Positions 5,160 through 5,209 of a stretch of DNA of 5,209 nucleotides are shown here, piece by piece. The translations under genes and the position numbers were made by a program. The number at the start of each line of letters is the position of its first letter. The first letter of the stretch is position 1. The stretch covers positions 1 to 5,209 of the forward strand of contig CAJLTZ010000121.1 in assembly GCA_905209725.1 (NCBI GenBank), given 5' to 3'. The stretch comes from an uncultured Muribaculaceae bacterium. Lineage in GTDB: Bacteria; Bacteroidota; Bacteroidia; Bacteroidales; Muribaculaceae. The notes under the pieces are model-generated. The model made no database searches. It worked only from the letters and a program-made list of their open reading frames with translations, and had not been told where the DNA came from.

Positions 5160-5209
5160 ATGACACCGAAATTATTTAATGTATTGATTAGTCAAAGCAT
5201 CTTTTGGCG
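5160..5209 (+). CDS. Possible start of a partial gene running off the window
   Basis: ATG at 5160 opens a frame with no stop through the end of the window, reading MTPKLFNVLISQSIFW. The fragment is hydrophobic after residue 5, as in the N-terminus of a membrane or exported protein, but I do not recognise it. It starts 33 nt after the cluster terminator, and there is no TAnnTTTG element between the two, which argues against it. The bulged inverted repeat at 5134-5157 overlaps where a ribosome site would be. A 16-codon open frame is expected often by chance, so the call is weak. Confidence 0.25.
   Translation, partial: MTPKLFNVLISQSIFW

Overview
The window looks like a chromosomal segment of a gut-type Bacteroidota, most likely order Bacteroidales; family Muribaculaceae is a guess. 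Three things point there. Promoter-like sites follow the Bacteroidota -7 consensus TAnnTTTG. Start codons are preceded by A-rich stretches and not by clear Shine-Dalgarno sites. Moderately GC-rich genes are separated by AT-rich spacers that carry heptamer tandem repeats. The segment looks like ordinary core metabolism; I see no mobile element, CRISPR array, tRNA or rRNA.

Layout, all genes rightward. Positions 1-328 hold no confident gene but contain a small inverted repeat, a 20-bp-phased direct repeat, a -7 promoter element and a structured leader of about 128 nt. Positions 329-1339 encode a complete class I GAPDH (gap), closed by a strong intrinsic terminator at 1361-1393. Next is a spacer with two adjacent period-7 tandem arrays (1450-1503 and 1510-1534). 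Then comes a CobB/SIRT5-like sirtuin (about 1566-2261) that contains no cysteine at all, so the usual zinc-ribbon ligands are missing. A well-formed promoter (2281-2310) then starts a four-gene cluster: a 2x[4Fe-4S] ferredoxin subunit (2337-2567) and the alpha (2639-3724), beta (3746-4507) and gamma (4525-5061) subunits of a 2-oxoacid:ferredoxin oxidoreductase. The cluster ends at an intrinsic terminator (5095-5127). The last 50 bases may open another gene that runs off the edge.

How the genes work together: the four oxidoreductase subunits should form one enzyme that oxidatively decarboxylates a 2-oxoacid with CoA to an acyl-CoA and passes the electrons to ferredoxin. The subunit layout fits branched-chain 2-oxoacid (VOR) or 2-oxoglutarate (KOR) enzymes, and sequence reading alone does not settle which. 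GAPDH and the sirtuin both use NAD+, and the sirtuin carries the Tyr/Arg pair linked to removal of acidic acyl groups such as succinyl. If the oxidoreductase makes succinyl-CoA, the neighbourhood could pair a source of lysine succinylation with its eraser, but this is speculation.

I found no clearly new system. The points most worth a second look are the cysteine-free sirtuin, the phased repeats and structured leader upstream of gap, the paired heptamer arrays, and a hairpin between the ferredoxin and alpha genes.
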